Assembly: GCA_015258095.1 (NCBI GenBank)
Contig: JABZIV010000059.1
Span: 1-7,903 of the forward strand
Length of the DNA stretch: 7,903 nucleotides
From: Lachnospiraceae bacterium
GTDB lineage: Bacteria; Bacillota; Clostridia; Lachnospirales; Lachnospiraceae
Direction of reading: 5' to 3'
Below the pieces are notes generated by a model, which worked only from the letters and a program-made list of their open reading frames with translations, was not told the origin of the DNA and ran no database searches. Of this stretch, positions 1 through 5,905 are shown one piece after another. The position numbers were made by a program, and so were the translations under genes. How positions within the stretch are numbered: the stretch's first letter is position 1; each line of letters begins with the position of its first letter.

Positions 1-24
1 TTTATAGTATTTCGCAATAACCAT
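1..24 (-). CDS. Start of an unidentified gene running off the left edge (partial)
   Basis: An ATG at 24..22 opens a minus-strand reading frame of eight codons (MVIAKYYK) that continues past the window edge without a stop. It is preceded by a near-perfect Shine-Dalgarno sequence, GGAAGGAG at 40..33, eight bases upstream of the ATG. It lies just beyond the strong terminator of the symporter gene, where a new minus-strand gene would be expected to begin. Eight residues are too few to assign a function. The call rests only on the ribosome binding site, the spacing and the position, so a chance match remains possible. Confidence 0.45.
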
Positions 25-69
25 CCTTTCTGCTCCTTCCCGTTTTCCTTTTCTCTCCCCTAAATGATT

Positions 70-98
70 TGTATAAAGCACGACTTTTTGCACAAAAA
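70..98 (-). promoter_or_regulatory. Weak candidate promoter for the left-edge gene
   Basis: On the minus strand, TATACA at 75..70 resembles a -10 box. A TTTTTG lies 17 bases upstream at 98..93, a poor match to a -35 box. The -35 position falls in the T-tract of the preceding terminator. The placement between terminator and ribosome binding site is sensible, but the match is weak. Confidence 0.22.
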
Positions 99-141
99 AA
101 TCGCCGCAGCCCTTCCGGATAAACCGGAAAGCTACGGCGAT
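94..141 (-). terminator. Strong intrinsic terminator of the AGCS symporter gene
   Basis: Read on the minus strand, the segment 141..100 folds into a long GC-rich hairpin. The arms begin ATCGCCGTAGC and end GCTGCGGCGAT, with CCGG/CCGG closing a five-base TTTAT loop. I count about 18 pairs with two G-U wobbles and one bulged G. It is followed at once by a run of seven T (100..94). It lies about 78 bases beyond the symporter stop codon, the expected place for its terminator. On the plus strand the hairpin has no following T-run, so it works in one direction only. Confidence 0.93.
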
Positions 142-218
142 ATTAAGACTGATACTCTGTTACTCTAATAATCTGTAGATCTAAAGATGAAATCCTGTCA
201 CACAAAAGTCGAAACGGA

Positions 219-1598
219 TTACAGCGTTCCTCTCTTCTTCGTATTCTTTACAACATTGAAAAGAGCAAGAAGTGCCAGTACGTTCGGAATAACCATCAAC
301 GCATTAAAGAAGTCGGACATATCCCAAACCAGATTTACCTTCAAAGTTGTTCCAACGATAATGCAGATAACTACGATAGCGGAGTAAAGCTTCACCGCTT
401 CTTTACCGAAAAGATACTGAATATTGACCGCACCGAAGAAGTGCCAGCCCAGTACAGTAGAAAAGGCAAAGAAGAAGAGACAGAAGGCAACGAAGAAATG
501 GCCGAAGTTACCGAAACCGGACACAAAAGCCTGCTGTGTCAGACGAATTCCCGTGAAAGCCTCTCCCGTTGTCGGATCAACGGTTCCCAGAATTCCGCTT
601 GTCAGAATAACGAATACGGTCAGATTCAAAACAACAAAGGTATCGATAAAGACGGAAACCATCGCACAAAGTCCCTGTGCATCCGGGCACTCCGCTTTAG
701 CTCTTGCATGTGCATGAGGCGTAGAACCCATACCGGCTTCGTTAGAGAAAAGACCTCTTGCAACACCGTAACGGATAGCCTGACGAATCGTGATGCCGAT
801 TGCAGCACCCTTTACTGCCTGCGGATTAAAGGCGCCGACGAAGATGGCAGTGATTGCTCCGGGAAGCGCTGTAATATGCATTACGATAAAAACCAGAGCG
901 CCTAAAATATAAATTCCTGCCATAAGCGGTACAACTTTCTCGAGAACCGCTGCAAGTCTCTTTGTGCCGCCGAAGAAAATGAAGGCTGCAATAACAGCTA
1001 CGAATACACCAATAGCCACACTCGGAACATTGACATTCATTACGGCAAATACTTCTTTAAAGGCAGCGCCGATGGAATTCGACTGTACCATGTTGCCCAT
1101 AAAGCCCAGCGCCAGAATAATAAAGATGGCAAAAAGTGTAGCCAGAACCTTTCCTACCGTACCTTTGAAGGCAGCTTTGATATAGTAAACCGGTCCTCCG
1201 GTTACCTGCCCGTTCTTCTCTTCTTTGTAGGTCTGGGCAAGAACCGCTTCACCATAGATGGTCGCCATACCGAAAAAGGCGGAAACCCACATCCAGAAGA
1301 TGGCGCCCGGTCCACCGCTCACAATCGCAGTTGCCGCGCCGGCCAAGTTACCGGTACCGACCTGTGCCGCAATGGCTGTTGCAATAGCCTGGAAGGGAGA
1401 CATCTCTCCTGTATCATGCTTCTCTCCGTTCAGGTTGAAATGCCCGAAAACCAGTTTGAATCCTTCTCCAAATCGACGAAGCTGGATAAACTTCAAGCGA
1501 AAGGTGTAGTAGATTCCGGTGCCGCACAAAAGGAAAATCAACAAAAAGCCCCACAAAAAGTTATTCCCTTTGTTAATGATTGCATTTAATGCATCCAT
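219..1598 (-). CDS. AGCS-family sodium:alanine/glycine symporter
   Basis: The gene encodes a 459-residue integral membrane protein that by family imports alanine or glycine together with Na+ (or H+) across the cytoplasmic membrane. The family's hallmarks are present. The N-terminus starts MDALNAIINKGNNFLWG. GTGNLAGAATAI at residues 81-92 is followed by GGPGAIFWMW (95-104) and GMATIYGEA (110-118). The signature RGLFSNEAGMGS is at 281-292, with AHARA and VFIDT shortly after. TVLGW is at 381-385 and YLFG at 395-398. About ten hydrophobic segments are visible and the length is typical. The ATG is set by an AAGGAGGG at 1615..1608, nine bases upstream. The gene has its own promoter and a strong terminator, so it is probably monocistronic. 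Substrate choice (alanine, glycine or both) cannot be read from sequence. Names used for relatives include alsT, dagA and agcS, and I do not choose among them. Confidence 0.95.
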   Translation of the reverse strand: MDALNAIINKGNNFLWGFLLIFLLCGTGIYYTFRLKFIQLRRFGEGFKLVFGHFNLNGEKHDTGEMSPFQAIATAIAAQVGTGNLAGAATAIVSGGPGAIFWMWVSAFFGMATIYGEAVLAQTYKEEKNGQVTGGPVYYIKAAFKGTVGKVLATLFAIFIILALGFMGNMVQSNSIGAAFKEVFAVMNVNVPSVAIGVFVAVIAAFIFFGGTKRLAAVLEKVVPLMAGIYILGALVFIVMHITALPGAITAIFVGAFNPQAVKGAAIGITIRQAIRYGVARGLFSNEAGMGSTPHAHARAKAECPDAQGLCAMVSVFIDTFVVLNLTVFVILTSGILGTVDPTTGEAFTGIRLTQQAFVSGFGNFGHFFVAFCLFFFAFSTVLGWHFFGAVNIQYLFGKEAVKLYSAIVVICIIVGTTLKVNLVWDMSDFFNALMVIPNVLALLALFNVVKNTKKRGTL

Positions 1599-1622
1599 AG
1601 TTCAATTCCCTCCTTCATTTTC

Positions 1623-1637
1623 TACCTATTTTAGGTA
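1623..1637. repeat. Perfect 6-bp-arm palindrome just after the symporter transcription start (possible operator)
   Basis: TACCTA at 1623-1628 and TAGGTA at 1632-1637 form a perfect inverted repeat with a three-base TTT centre. If transcription starts about seven bases after the -10 box, near 1639, this palindrome covers roughly +2 to +17, a classic position for a repressor site. It could also be a small hairpin at the 5' end of the mRNA. No regulator is identifiable from the motif. Confidence 0.4.
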
Positions 1638-1645
1638 TTGTTAAT

Positions 1646-1674
1646 ATTTTATCCAAATAACAAGGCTATATCAA
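1646..1674 (-). promoter_or_regulatory. Sigma-A-type promoter of the AGCS symporter gene
   Basis: On the minus strand, a -35 box TTGATA (1674..1669) is followed by a 17-base spacer and a -10 box TAAAAT (1651..1646). Each box matches five of the six consensus bases and the spacer is optimal. The predicted start near 1639 gives a leader of about 40 bases before the ATG at 1598. Confidence 0.68.
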
Positions 1675-1702
1675 CAAAAAGGAAGCATTTATAGAAATAA
1701 AC

Positions 1703-1736
1703 TATGGCAAATTTTTATAAAAACAATCGTGCCATA
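1703..1736 (-). terminator. Possible weak terminator behind the esterase gene
   Basis: TATGGCA (1703-1709) and TGCCATA (1730-1736) are perfect 7-bp arms around a 20-base interior that contains its own palindrome, TTTTTATAAAAA (1712-1723). The structure starts six bases after the esterase stop codon, where an operon terminator would be expected. On the minus strand it is followed by AGTTTATTTC, a broken and weak T-tract, so termination may be inefficient. It could instead be an operator upstream of the symporter promoter. Confidence 0.35.
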
Positions 1737-1741
1737 AAAAA

Positions 1742-2371
1742 CTAAATACGATGAAAAAAAGCAGTTTCTTTTAAGTAAGCGGATAATTTCTCCCCCAAGC
1801 AGTTCTGTGCGCTTCCCAGAATATGCACGCCGTCCGGAAAATGCGGTAGCGGGAGACTCCCTGCATCAAAAGAGGATATGCCCATGTCGGTACAAGCCAC
1901 TGTCAAAGCCGCATTGAAACTTCCATCCAGCGTCGTAAAAGCTTCATAGGATCGGTCCCCCCGAAAATCCAAAGTAGGCGGGCAGATATAAAGAATATGA
2001 TTTTTTTGAAACGGAATCCCTTCCTTCTCGAAATCTTGAAAAAACTCCCGTAAATGCGCTACTACGCGAGAACTATCCGGGCGCCCGAAGCTTAAATAAT
2101 CATTTACCCCGAGGAAAAGGATAAGGAAGTCTTCCTTTGTCATACCGACACACGCTTCCTTGAAATCCGCCCATTCAAAAGGAAGATAGGGTATCGTTCG
2201 CCCTATCTTGGAAAAAACAGAAATCTGCACTTCCGGAAACGCTTTCTCCAGAACCGAAGTATAGCGTTCCTCCTCCGGGAGCCTCCTGTCCTCATGCGCT
2301 TCATTCGGAAGATAGGCATAGGTTAAAGAGTCCCCGTAAATCAGACATTTACATGATTTATCGTTTTGCAT
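1742..2371 (-). CDS. SGNH/GDSL hydrolase (arylesterase/acyltransferase-like), third gene of the sel operon
   Basis: This 209-residue protein is an SGNH-fold serine hydrolase. Motifs in order: GDSL at residues 13-16 with nucleophile Ser15, IGRT at 56-59 (glycine block), GVND at 88-91 with Asn90, and DGVH at 180-183 giving the Asp180/His183 pair. The GDSLT-RT-GxND-DGxH pattern and the overall layout (ICPPTL at 129-134, FDAGS at 168-172) resemble the arylesterase-like branch that includes the Mycobacterium smegmatis acyltransferase MsAcT. No signal peptide or membrane segment is visible, so it is probably cytoplasmic. It starts 11 nt after the selB stop codon, with AGAGG inside that junction as ribosome binding site, so translation is probably coupled to selB. 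The substrate is unknown, and no member of this family is known to me to act in selenocysteine synthesis. The fold call is firm and the role is not. Confidence 0.88.
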   Translation of the reverse strand: MQNDKSCKCLIYGDSLTYAYLPNEAHEDRRLPEEERYTSVLEKAFPEVQISVFSKIGRTIPYLPFEWADFKEACVGMTKEDFLILFLGVNDYLSFGRPDSSRVVAHLREFFQDFEKEGIPFQKNHILYICPPTLDFRGDRSYEAFTTLDGSFNAALTVACTDMGISSFDAGSLPLPHFPDGVHILGSAQNCLGEKLSAYLKETAFFHRI

Positions 2372-2382
2372 AGCCCTGTCCT

Positions 2383-4311
2383 CTAAACTTCCTTATAGAG
2401 CTCCGTTCCGGCCACTCTTTCCGACTCTCCCGCAACCTTCTTCGTGTACTTCACCTTGTCGAAATACTGAATCATCGCCTTGGCACACTTTCTGCTGCTC
2501 TCAAACTGCTCTTTCAAAAGGGAAATACCGAGTACTTCATTTTCCTTAAAATAGCTGCGAAGGAATGCAATGCCCTTCTCCAGATTCTCTTTCAAAATGA
2601 GAAGTTCCGGATCTTCCCCCACCTTTACAACTTTCTCTTCCACTACAAGATTCTGTAGGATATCCAGGAAGTCTTCTTCCTTTGTTTTATGCCGATCCAG
2701 TTCTTCTACACGAGGAAGCATAAAAGCGGCAGCCTCTAAATCCTGCAATATATTTTTCTCTATTTTCCGATACGTCTCATCCTTAAATTCGCCTCTATCC
2801 GTAAGCAGCAGATACTCTCCGGAAAGGCTGATTCCATTAAAGTACGGAAGACAGGCATCGAAGAGATTCTGCTTACTGCTCTTCAATACTTTCTCACGAA
2901 CCTCCGCCTTCGGCATACCGAGACGATAGGGATGCTTCTTGTAAAAAGCTTCCAGAAGATGCCCGATTTCCGTAGAAAGAATATAGGCATTTTCCCGGTG
3001 AAGAAAATAGCGTTCTTTTTGCAGATCTACCGGATAGACCCGTCCCTCCTCCACGAGCGTAGAGAGTGCCGGCGTAATTTCTTCTACCGAGTGAGAGAGG
3101 CGTTTCGCCAGTGTCTGTACCGTGTACAAGCTGTTCAGCTCTTCCTGAATGACCGTTTCCAGTACATCGGAAAGGGAACCGTCCTCCTTACTGAGAAGTT
3201 CCTGTATTGCCTCATCGGAAAAACGTTTCTTCTTCCGTGCATTGGGTTCTAACACAATGCCTCCTCCAATGGTTTCCACCGGACTGTAAAAGCGGAGAAT
3301 AAAGCGGTCGCCCCGCTTAAATACCATCTCTTCTTCCAGGATAAACTCACAAAGTCCCTCTTCCCCCGGGGCAATCTCTTCTTTATCCAGAAGAACCGCG
3401 CGGCAAAGAACTTCTTTGGTGCCGGAGAGGAAGTGGAGTCTTTCTCTGTTTTTCAGACTCCTTTTACTGTCACGAAGCATGGTCACCTTGCCGTCCATCA
3501 GGGTGGAATTCTCCATACTGTTTTCAAGAGAAATCACCGAACCCTTATGGAGCTCTTCTTTCTTCACCCCGCTCAGGTTCAACGCTACACGCTGTCCCGC
3601 CTCGGCAAACTCCGCATCCTGCTCATGCACCTGAATGTTTCGAATCCTTGCTTTCAGTCCTTCCGGATAAATTGCAAGGGCATCCCCCTTATGGAGTGTT
3701 CCGGAAATGAGCGTTCCGGTTATAATCGTACCAAATCCCTGGAGACTAAAAACGCGGTCAATCGGCAGCCTCGGTATTCCTTTCGTATCCCGCTCAGGGA
3801 GAGAAGAAACCATCTTTTCAATTTCTTTCTTTAAAGCCTCTATTCCTTCCCCTGTTACGGAAGAAACGCGGACAACCGGCGCATTCTCTAAGATGGTATC
3901 CTTCAGTTCCTTCCGGATATCCTCCTCCATCATATCCACCCACTCCGGATCCACCGTATCACACTTGGTGAGTACCAAGATACATTTTTCAATTCCGAGA
4001 AGTTCCAGAATATCCAGATGTTCTCTGGTTTGCGGCATAATGCCTTCATCTGCCGCCACAACCAAGAGAACCATATCCATTCCCACTACGCCGGAAACCA
4101 TTTGCTGAATAAATTTTTCATGCCCGGGAACATCAATGATCCCGCAACGAAGTCCACTCTCTAAATCAAACCAGGTAAAGCCAAGTTCGATTGTGATTCC
4201 TCTATCCTGTTCCTCTTTTAAACGGTCTGTATTCCTACCGGTCAGCGCCCGTATCAGTGTCGTTTTTCCGTGATCGATGTGTCCCGCCGTACCGATGATG
4301 ATGTGTTTCAC
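2383..4311 (-). CDS. selB: Selenocysteine-specific elongation factor SelB
   Basis: SelB is the GTPase that carries selenocysteyl-tRNA(Sec) to the ribosome at UGA codons followed by a SECIS hairpin, replacing EF-Tu for this one tRNA. The 642 residues show the EF-Tu-like GTPase: GHIDHGKT at 10-17 (G1), RGIT at 37-40 (switch I), DVPGH at 60-64 (G3), TKCD at 115-118 (G4) and SSVTGEG at 150-156 (near G5). Beta-barrel domains follow to about residue 360, including FGTIITGTLISG (193-204). The winged-helix C-terminal region that binds SECIS RNA spans about 365-642 and contains ISLLKEQFESSRKCA (596-610). Length is normal for the family. The start codon is GTG, overlapping the selA stop as GTGA, so the two genes are translationally coupled. 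No defect is visible in the motifs. Confidence 0.97.
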   Translation of the reverse strand: MKHIIIGTAGHIDHGKTTLIRALTGRNTDRLKEEQDRGITIELGFTWFDLESGLRCGIIDVPGHEKFIQQMVSGVVGMDMVLLVVAADEGIMPQTREHLDILELLGIEKCILVLTKCDTVDPEWVDMMEEDIRKELKDTILENAPVVRVSSVTGEGIEALKKEIEKMVSSLPERDTKGIPRLPIDRVFSLQGFGTIITGTLISGTLHKGDALAIYPEGLKARIRNIQVHEQDAEFAEAGQRVALNLSGVKKEELHKGSVISLENSMENSTLMDGKVTMLRDSKRSLKNRERLHFLSGTKEVLCRAVLLDKEEIAPGEEGLCEFILEEEMVFKRGDRFILRFYSPVETIGGGIVLEPNARKKKRFSDEAIQELLSKEDGSLSDVLETVIQEELNSLYTVQTLAKRLSHSVEEITPALSTLVEEGRVYPVDLQKERYFLHRENAYILSTEIGHLLEAFYKKHPYRLGMPKAEVREKVLKSSKQNLFDACLPYFNGISLSGEYLLLTDRGEFKDETYRKIEKNILQDLEAAAFMLPRVEELDRHKTKEEDFLDILQNLVVEEKVVKVGEDPELLILKENLEKGIAFLRSYFKENEVLGISLLKEQFESSRKCAKAMIQYFDKVKYTKKVAGESERVAGTELYKEV

Positions 4312-5720
4312 GCTAAAGCCTCCTTGAAACTCTCTACTACTCTCTCTAATTCCTCTTCCCGAATCGTGCGAAGATCAATCCAGAAATCATCCTCCATAAC
4401 TCTTCCGATTAAGGGCTCCTTGGTAAAATGCAGTCGCTTCTCGAGCTCCGGTACGCTGATTTTATACGGATGAAAGGAGACGGCAAAACTGTCCATATAG
4501 GTATCCGGGAGAGAACCGCCTCCCACCTGGGAGGTACAGGCGCGAACTGCACAGTCTCCCGGCAAACGATTTTCCCGGAATAAATTGCACAAGCACTCCG
4601 CTCTCTCCTTTATGGAAGAAAGCGGTTCGGAAAGCATTTTCAAAACCGGAATACGCTCTTCAATCCCTTCCATGTGAAGGTACTCCCGAAGCGTCATGGA
4701 AAGAGCCGCTACCGTAAACTTATCAATGCGAAGAGCTCTCGTCAGCGGATTCTTCTTCATCGCATCGATATACTTTTTCTTTCCGATGATAATGCCGGCC
4801 TGCGGTCCGCCAAGCAGCTTATCTCCGCTAAAGCATACGACATCGACTCCCGCCTGAATCGCTTCCTGCACCATCGGCTCATGGCGAATCCCGTACTTTT
4901 CAAGAGGGAGAAGAACTCCCGAACCCAGATCCTCAATAATCGGAATATTGTGTTCAAGGGAAAGCGCCTTTAAATCCTTTGCCTCTACCGACTCCGTGAA
5001 TCCCATGATGCGATAGTTACTGGTATGCACTTTTAAGAAGGCCTTCGTATTTTCCGTGATTGCCTCTTCATAATCGGACAAATGGGTTTTATTCGTCGTT
5101 CCAATCTCCACCATCTCCGCATCGGACTGGGCGCAGACGTCGGGAATGCGGAACTTTCCTCCGATTTCAATCAACTCGCCGCGGGAAACGATGACTTCCC
5201 CTTCCCTAGCCAGTGTGGAAAGAATAAGCAGCACGGAAGACGCATTGTTATTGACCACCATGGCATCCTCCGCCCCGGTGATTTTACAAAGCATCTCTTT
5301 CATGTGAGAATAGCGCTCGCCCCGCTTTCCCTCTTCGAGGTTATACTCGAGGTTCGAATAAGAGGAGAGAATCGCCACAAGTTCTTCCGAAAGTTCTCTA
5401 CTCAAGGGCGCTCTTCCGAGATTCGTATGTAAAATCGTGCCGGTCCCGTTTAAAACTGGACGAAGTTTCAGCTCGATTCCCCGCTCCACGTGCTCCGCTA
5501 TAGCATCCTCAATATGGTCAATTCTACGCAGAATTTCGTCTTCTCTCTTTTCTTCGGAGGGAGCCAGTAATTTGATTTCTTCCCGAATCTCCTCGACCAC
5601 TTCCCTTACCTTGTCCGTCACATAGGAAAGGCCGTAGTCTTGAATTAAATCCAGTACTTTCCCCTCTTCCAGAAGGATGTCCACCTTCGGAATTCTTCGG
5701 AATAAATTGTTCTTGTCCAT
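4308..5720 (-). CDS. selA: L-seryl-tRNA(Sec) selenium transferase SelA
   Basis: SelA is the pyridoxal-phosphate enzyme that turns seryl-tRNA(Sec) into selenocysteyl-tRNA(Sec) using selenophosphate. It acts in the cytoplasm; the characterised bacterial enzyme is a large homodecamer. The 470-residue protein has the usual length. Visible motifs are NGTGTILHTNLGRAPL at 91-106, SGDKLLGGPQAG at 298-309 with the PLP-binding lysine at Lys301, QVGGGSLP at 398-405 and GRVMEDDFWIDLRTI at 439-453. The helical N-terminal part, which binds tRNA(Sec) in the family, starts typically as MDKNNLFRRIPKVDILLEEG. The ribosome binding site is weak (AAGAGCGG just before the ATG), which may keep basal expression low or allow leader control. 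The gene heads the selA-selB-esterase unit. Neither selD nor selC is in this window. Confidence 0.97.
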   Translation of the reverse strand: MDKNNLFRRIPKVDILLEEGKVLDLIQDYGLSYVTDKVREVVEEIREEIKLLAPSEEKREDEILRRIDHIEDAIAEHVERGIELKLRPVLNGTGTILHTNLGRAPLSRELSEELVAILSSYSNLEYNLEEGKRGERYSHMKEMLCKITGAEDAMVVNNNASSVLLILSTLAREGEVIVSRGELIEIGGKFRIPDVCAQSDAEMVEIGTTNKTHLSDYEEAITENTKAFLKVHTSNYRIMGFTESVEAKDLKALSLEHNIPIIEDLGSGVLLPLEKYGIRHEPMVQEAIQAGVDVVCFSGDKLLGGPQAGIIIGKKKYIDAMKKNPLTRALRIDKFTVAALSMTLREYLHMEGIEERIPVLKMLSEPLSSIKERAECLCNLFRENRLPGDCAVRACTSQVGGGSLPDTYMDSFAVSFHPYKISVPELEKRLHFTKEPLIGRVMEDDFWIDLRTIREEELERVVESFKEALA

Positions 5721-5798
5721 ATACCGCTCTTTTCTATTTTGATGATGGGAAAAACGAGATACCGTGCTTTTCTCGCATGAAACGCATTATAAACGAGA
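5721..5798 (-). promoter_or_regulatory. selA leader with two alternative hairpins (attenuator-like)
   Basis: In the minus-strand transcript the order is UCUCGU (5798..5793), 16 bases, GCGAGA (5776..5771), 11 bases, UCUCGU (5759..5754). The central GCGAGA can pair with either flanking UCUCGU over six pairs (one G-U), but not with both. The downstream hairpin is followed by UUUUU (5754..5750, sharing one base with the stem), like a minimal terminator; the upstream pairing would act as an antiterminator. The stems are short, so this is a hypothesis. It needs transcription from the promoter at 5856, because the TATAAT at 5786 would start inside the leader and drop the first arm. Confidence 0.3.
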
Positions 5799-5803
5799 TA
5801 CCG
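5752..5803. repeat. Perfect 13-bp direct repeat upstream of selA
   Basis: AAACGAGATACCG occurs at 5752-5764 and again at 5791-5803 (39 bases start to start, close to four helical turns). A shorter relative, ATACCGC, overlaps the selA ribosome binding site at 5721-5727. The copy at 5791 overlaps a perfect TATAAT on the minus strand. Two exact 13-mers within an intergenic stretch of 185 bases are unlikely by chance. They may be binding sites for a regulator or parts of an RNA structure. Confidence 0.6.
5786..5791 (-). promoter_or_regulatory. Second candidate -10 box for selA
   Basis: A perfect TATAAT lies at 5791..5786 on the minus strand. The -35 position 17 bases upstream reads TGCGGT, a very poor match, and there is no TG extension. 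If used, it would probably need an activator. The direct repeat covers its upstream flank, which fits regulated use. Confidence 0.28.
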
Positions 5804-5855
5804 CATACACCGCACACGATAGCCGTCTATAAGAAAAAAATGACATAATCAATTT

Positions 5856-5864
5856 ATTATAGCA
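5856..5864 (-). promoter_or_regulatory. Extended -10 promoter candidate for the selA-selB-esterase operon
   Basis: On the minus strand, TGCTATAAT at 5864..5856 is a perfect -10 box with a TGn extension, directly after the T-tract of the ABC gene's terminator. The -35 position (TTTTTC) is poor, which the extended -10 can offset. Transcription would start near 5849 and give a leader of about 130 bases containing both copies of the direct repeat. Confidence 0.45.
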
Positions 5865-5905
5865 AAAAAGAAGAGAGGGAAAAAGCAGGACTTTTCCCCT
5901 CTCTT
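5864..5905 (-). terminator. Intrinsic terminator of the ABC exporter gene
   Basis: Read on the minus strand, AGAGAGGGGAAAAG (5904..5891), loop TCCTG (5890..5886) and CTTTTTCCCTCTCT (5885..5872) form a 14-bp stem with one G-U pair, extendable by one A-T pair at 5905/5871. TCTTTTTT follows. The stem begins immediately after the ABC stop codon (5908..5906), an unusually tight fit. It separates the ABC gene from the selenium operon. Confidence 0.9.

Noticed and set aside
626..808. Minus-strand 60-codon frame within the symporter gene
   Set aside because: It is a same-strand, other-frame shadow of the symporter signature region with no independent start signal.
441..905. 154-codon open frame on the plus strand inside the symporter region
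   Set aside because: It is antisense to a clear AGCS gene, has no ribosome binding site I can see, and its translation matches no family I recognise. Other plus-strand open frames opposite selB, selA and the ABC gene were rejected for the same reason.
1599..1741. Glycine riboswitch upstream of the symporter
   Set aside because: Such switches are common before glycine transporters, but the predicted leader is only about 40 bases and contains no aptamer-like conserved stems. It is too short for this class.
5886..5896. CAGGACTTTTC repeated at 5886-5896 and 7890-7900 as flanking direct repeats of the ABC gene
   Set aside because: An 11-base match within about 8 kb is expected by chance several times. 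The first copy is the loop and arm of a terminator and the second lacks that structure, so there is no evidence of an insertion.
5721..5905. tRNA(Sec) gene (selC) next to selA
   Set aside because: Sel genes often adjoin selC. I looked for a long acceptor/D stem, a T-loop GGTTCGAATCC-like block and a UCA anticodon in all intergenic regions and found none.
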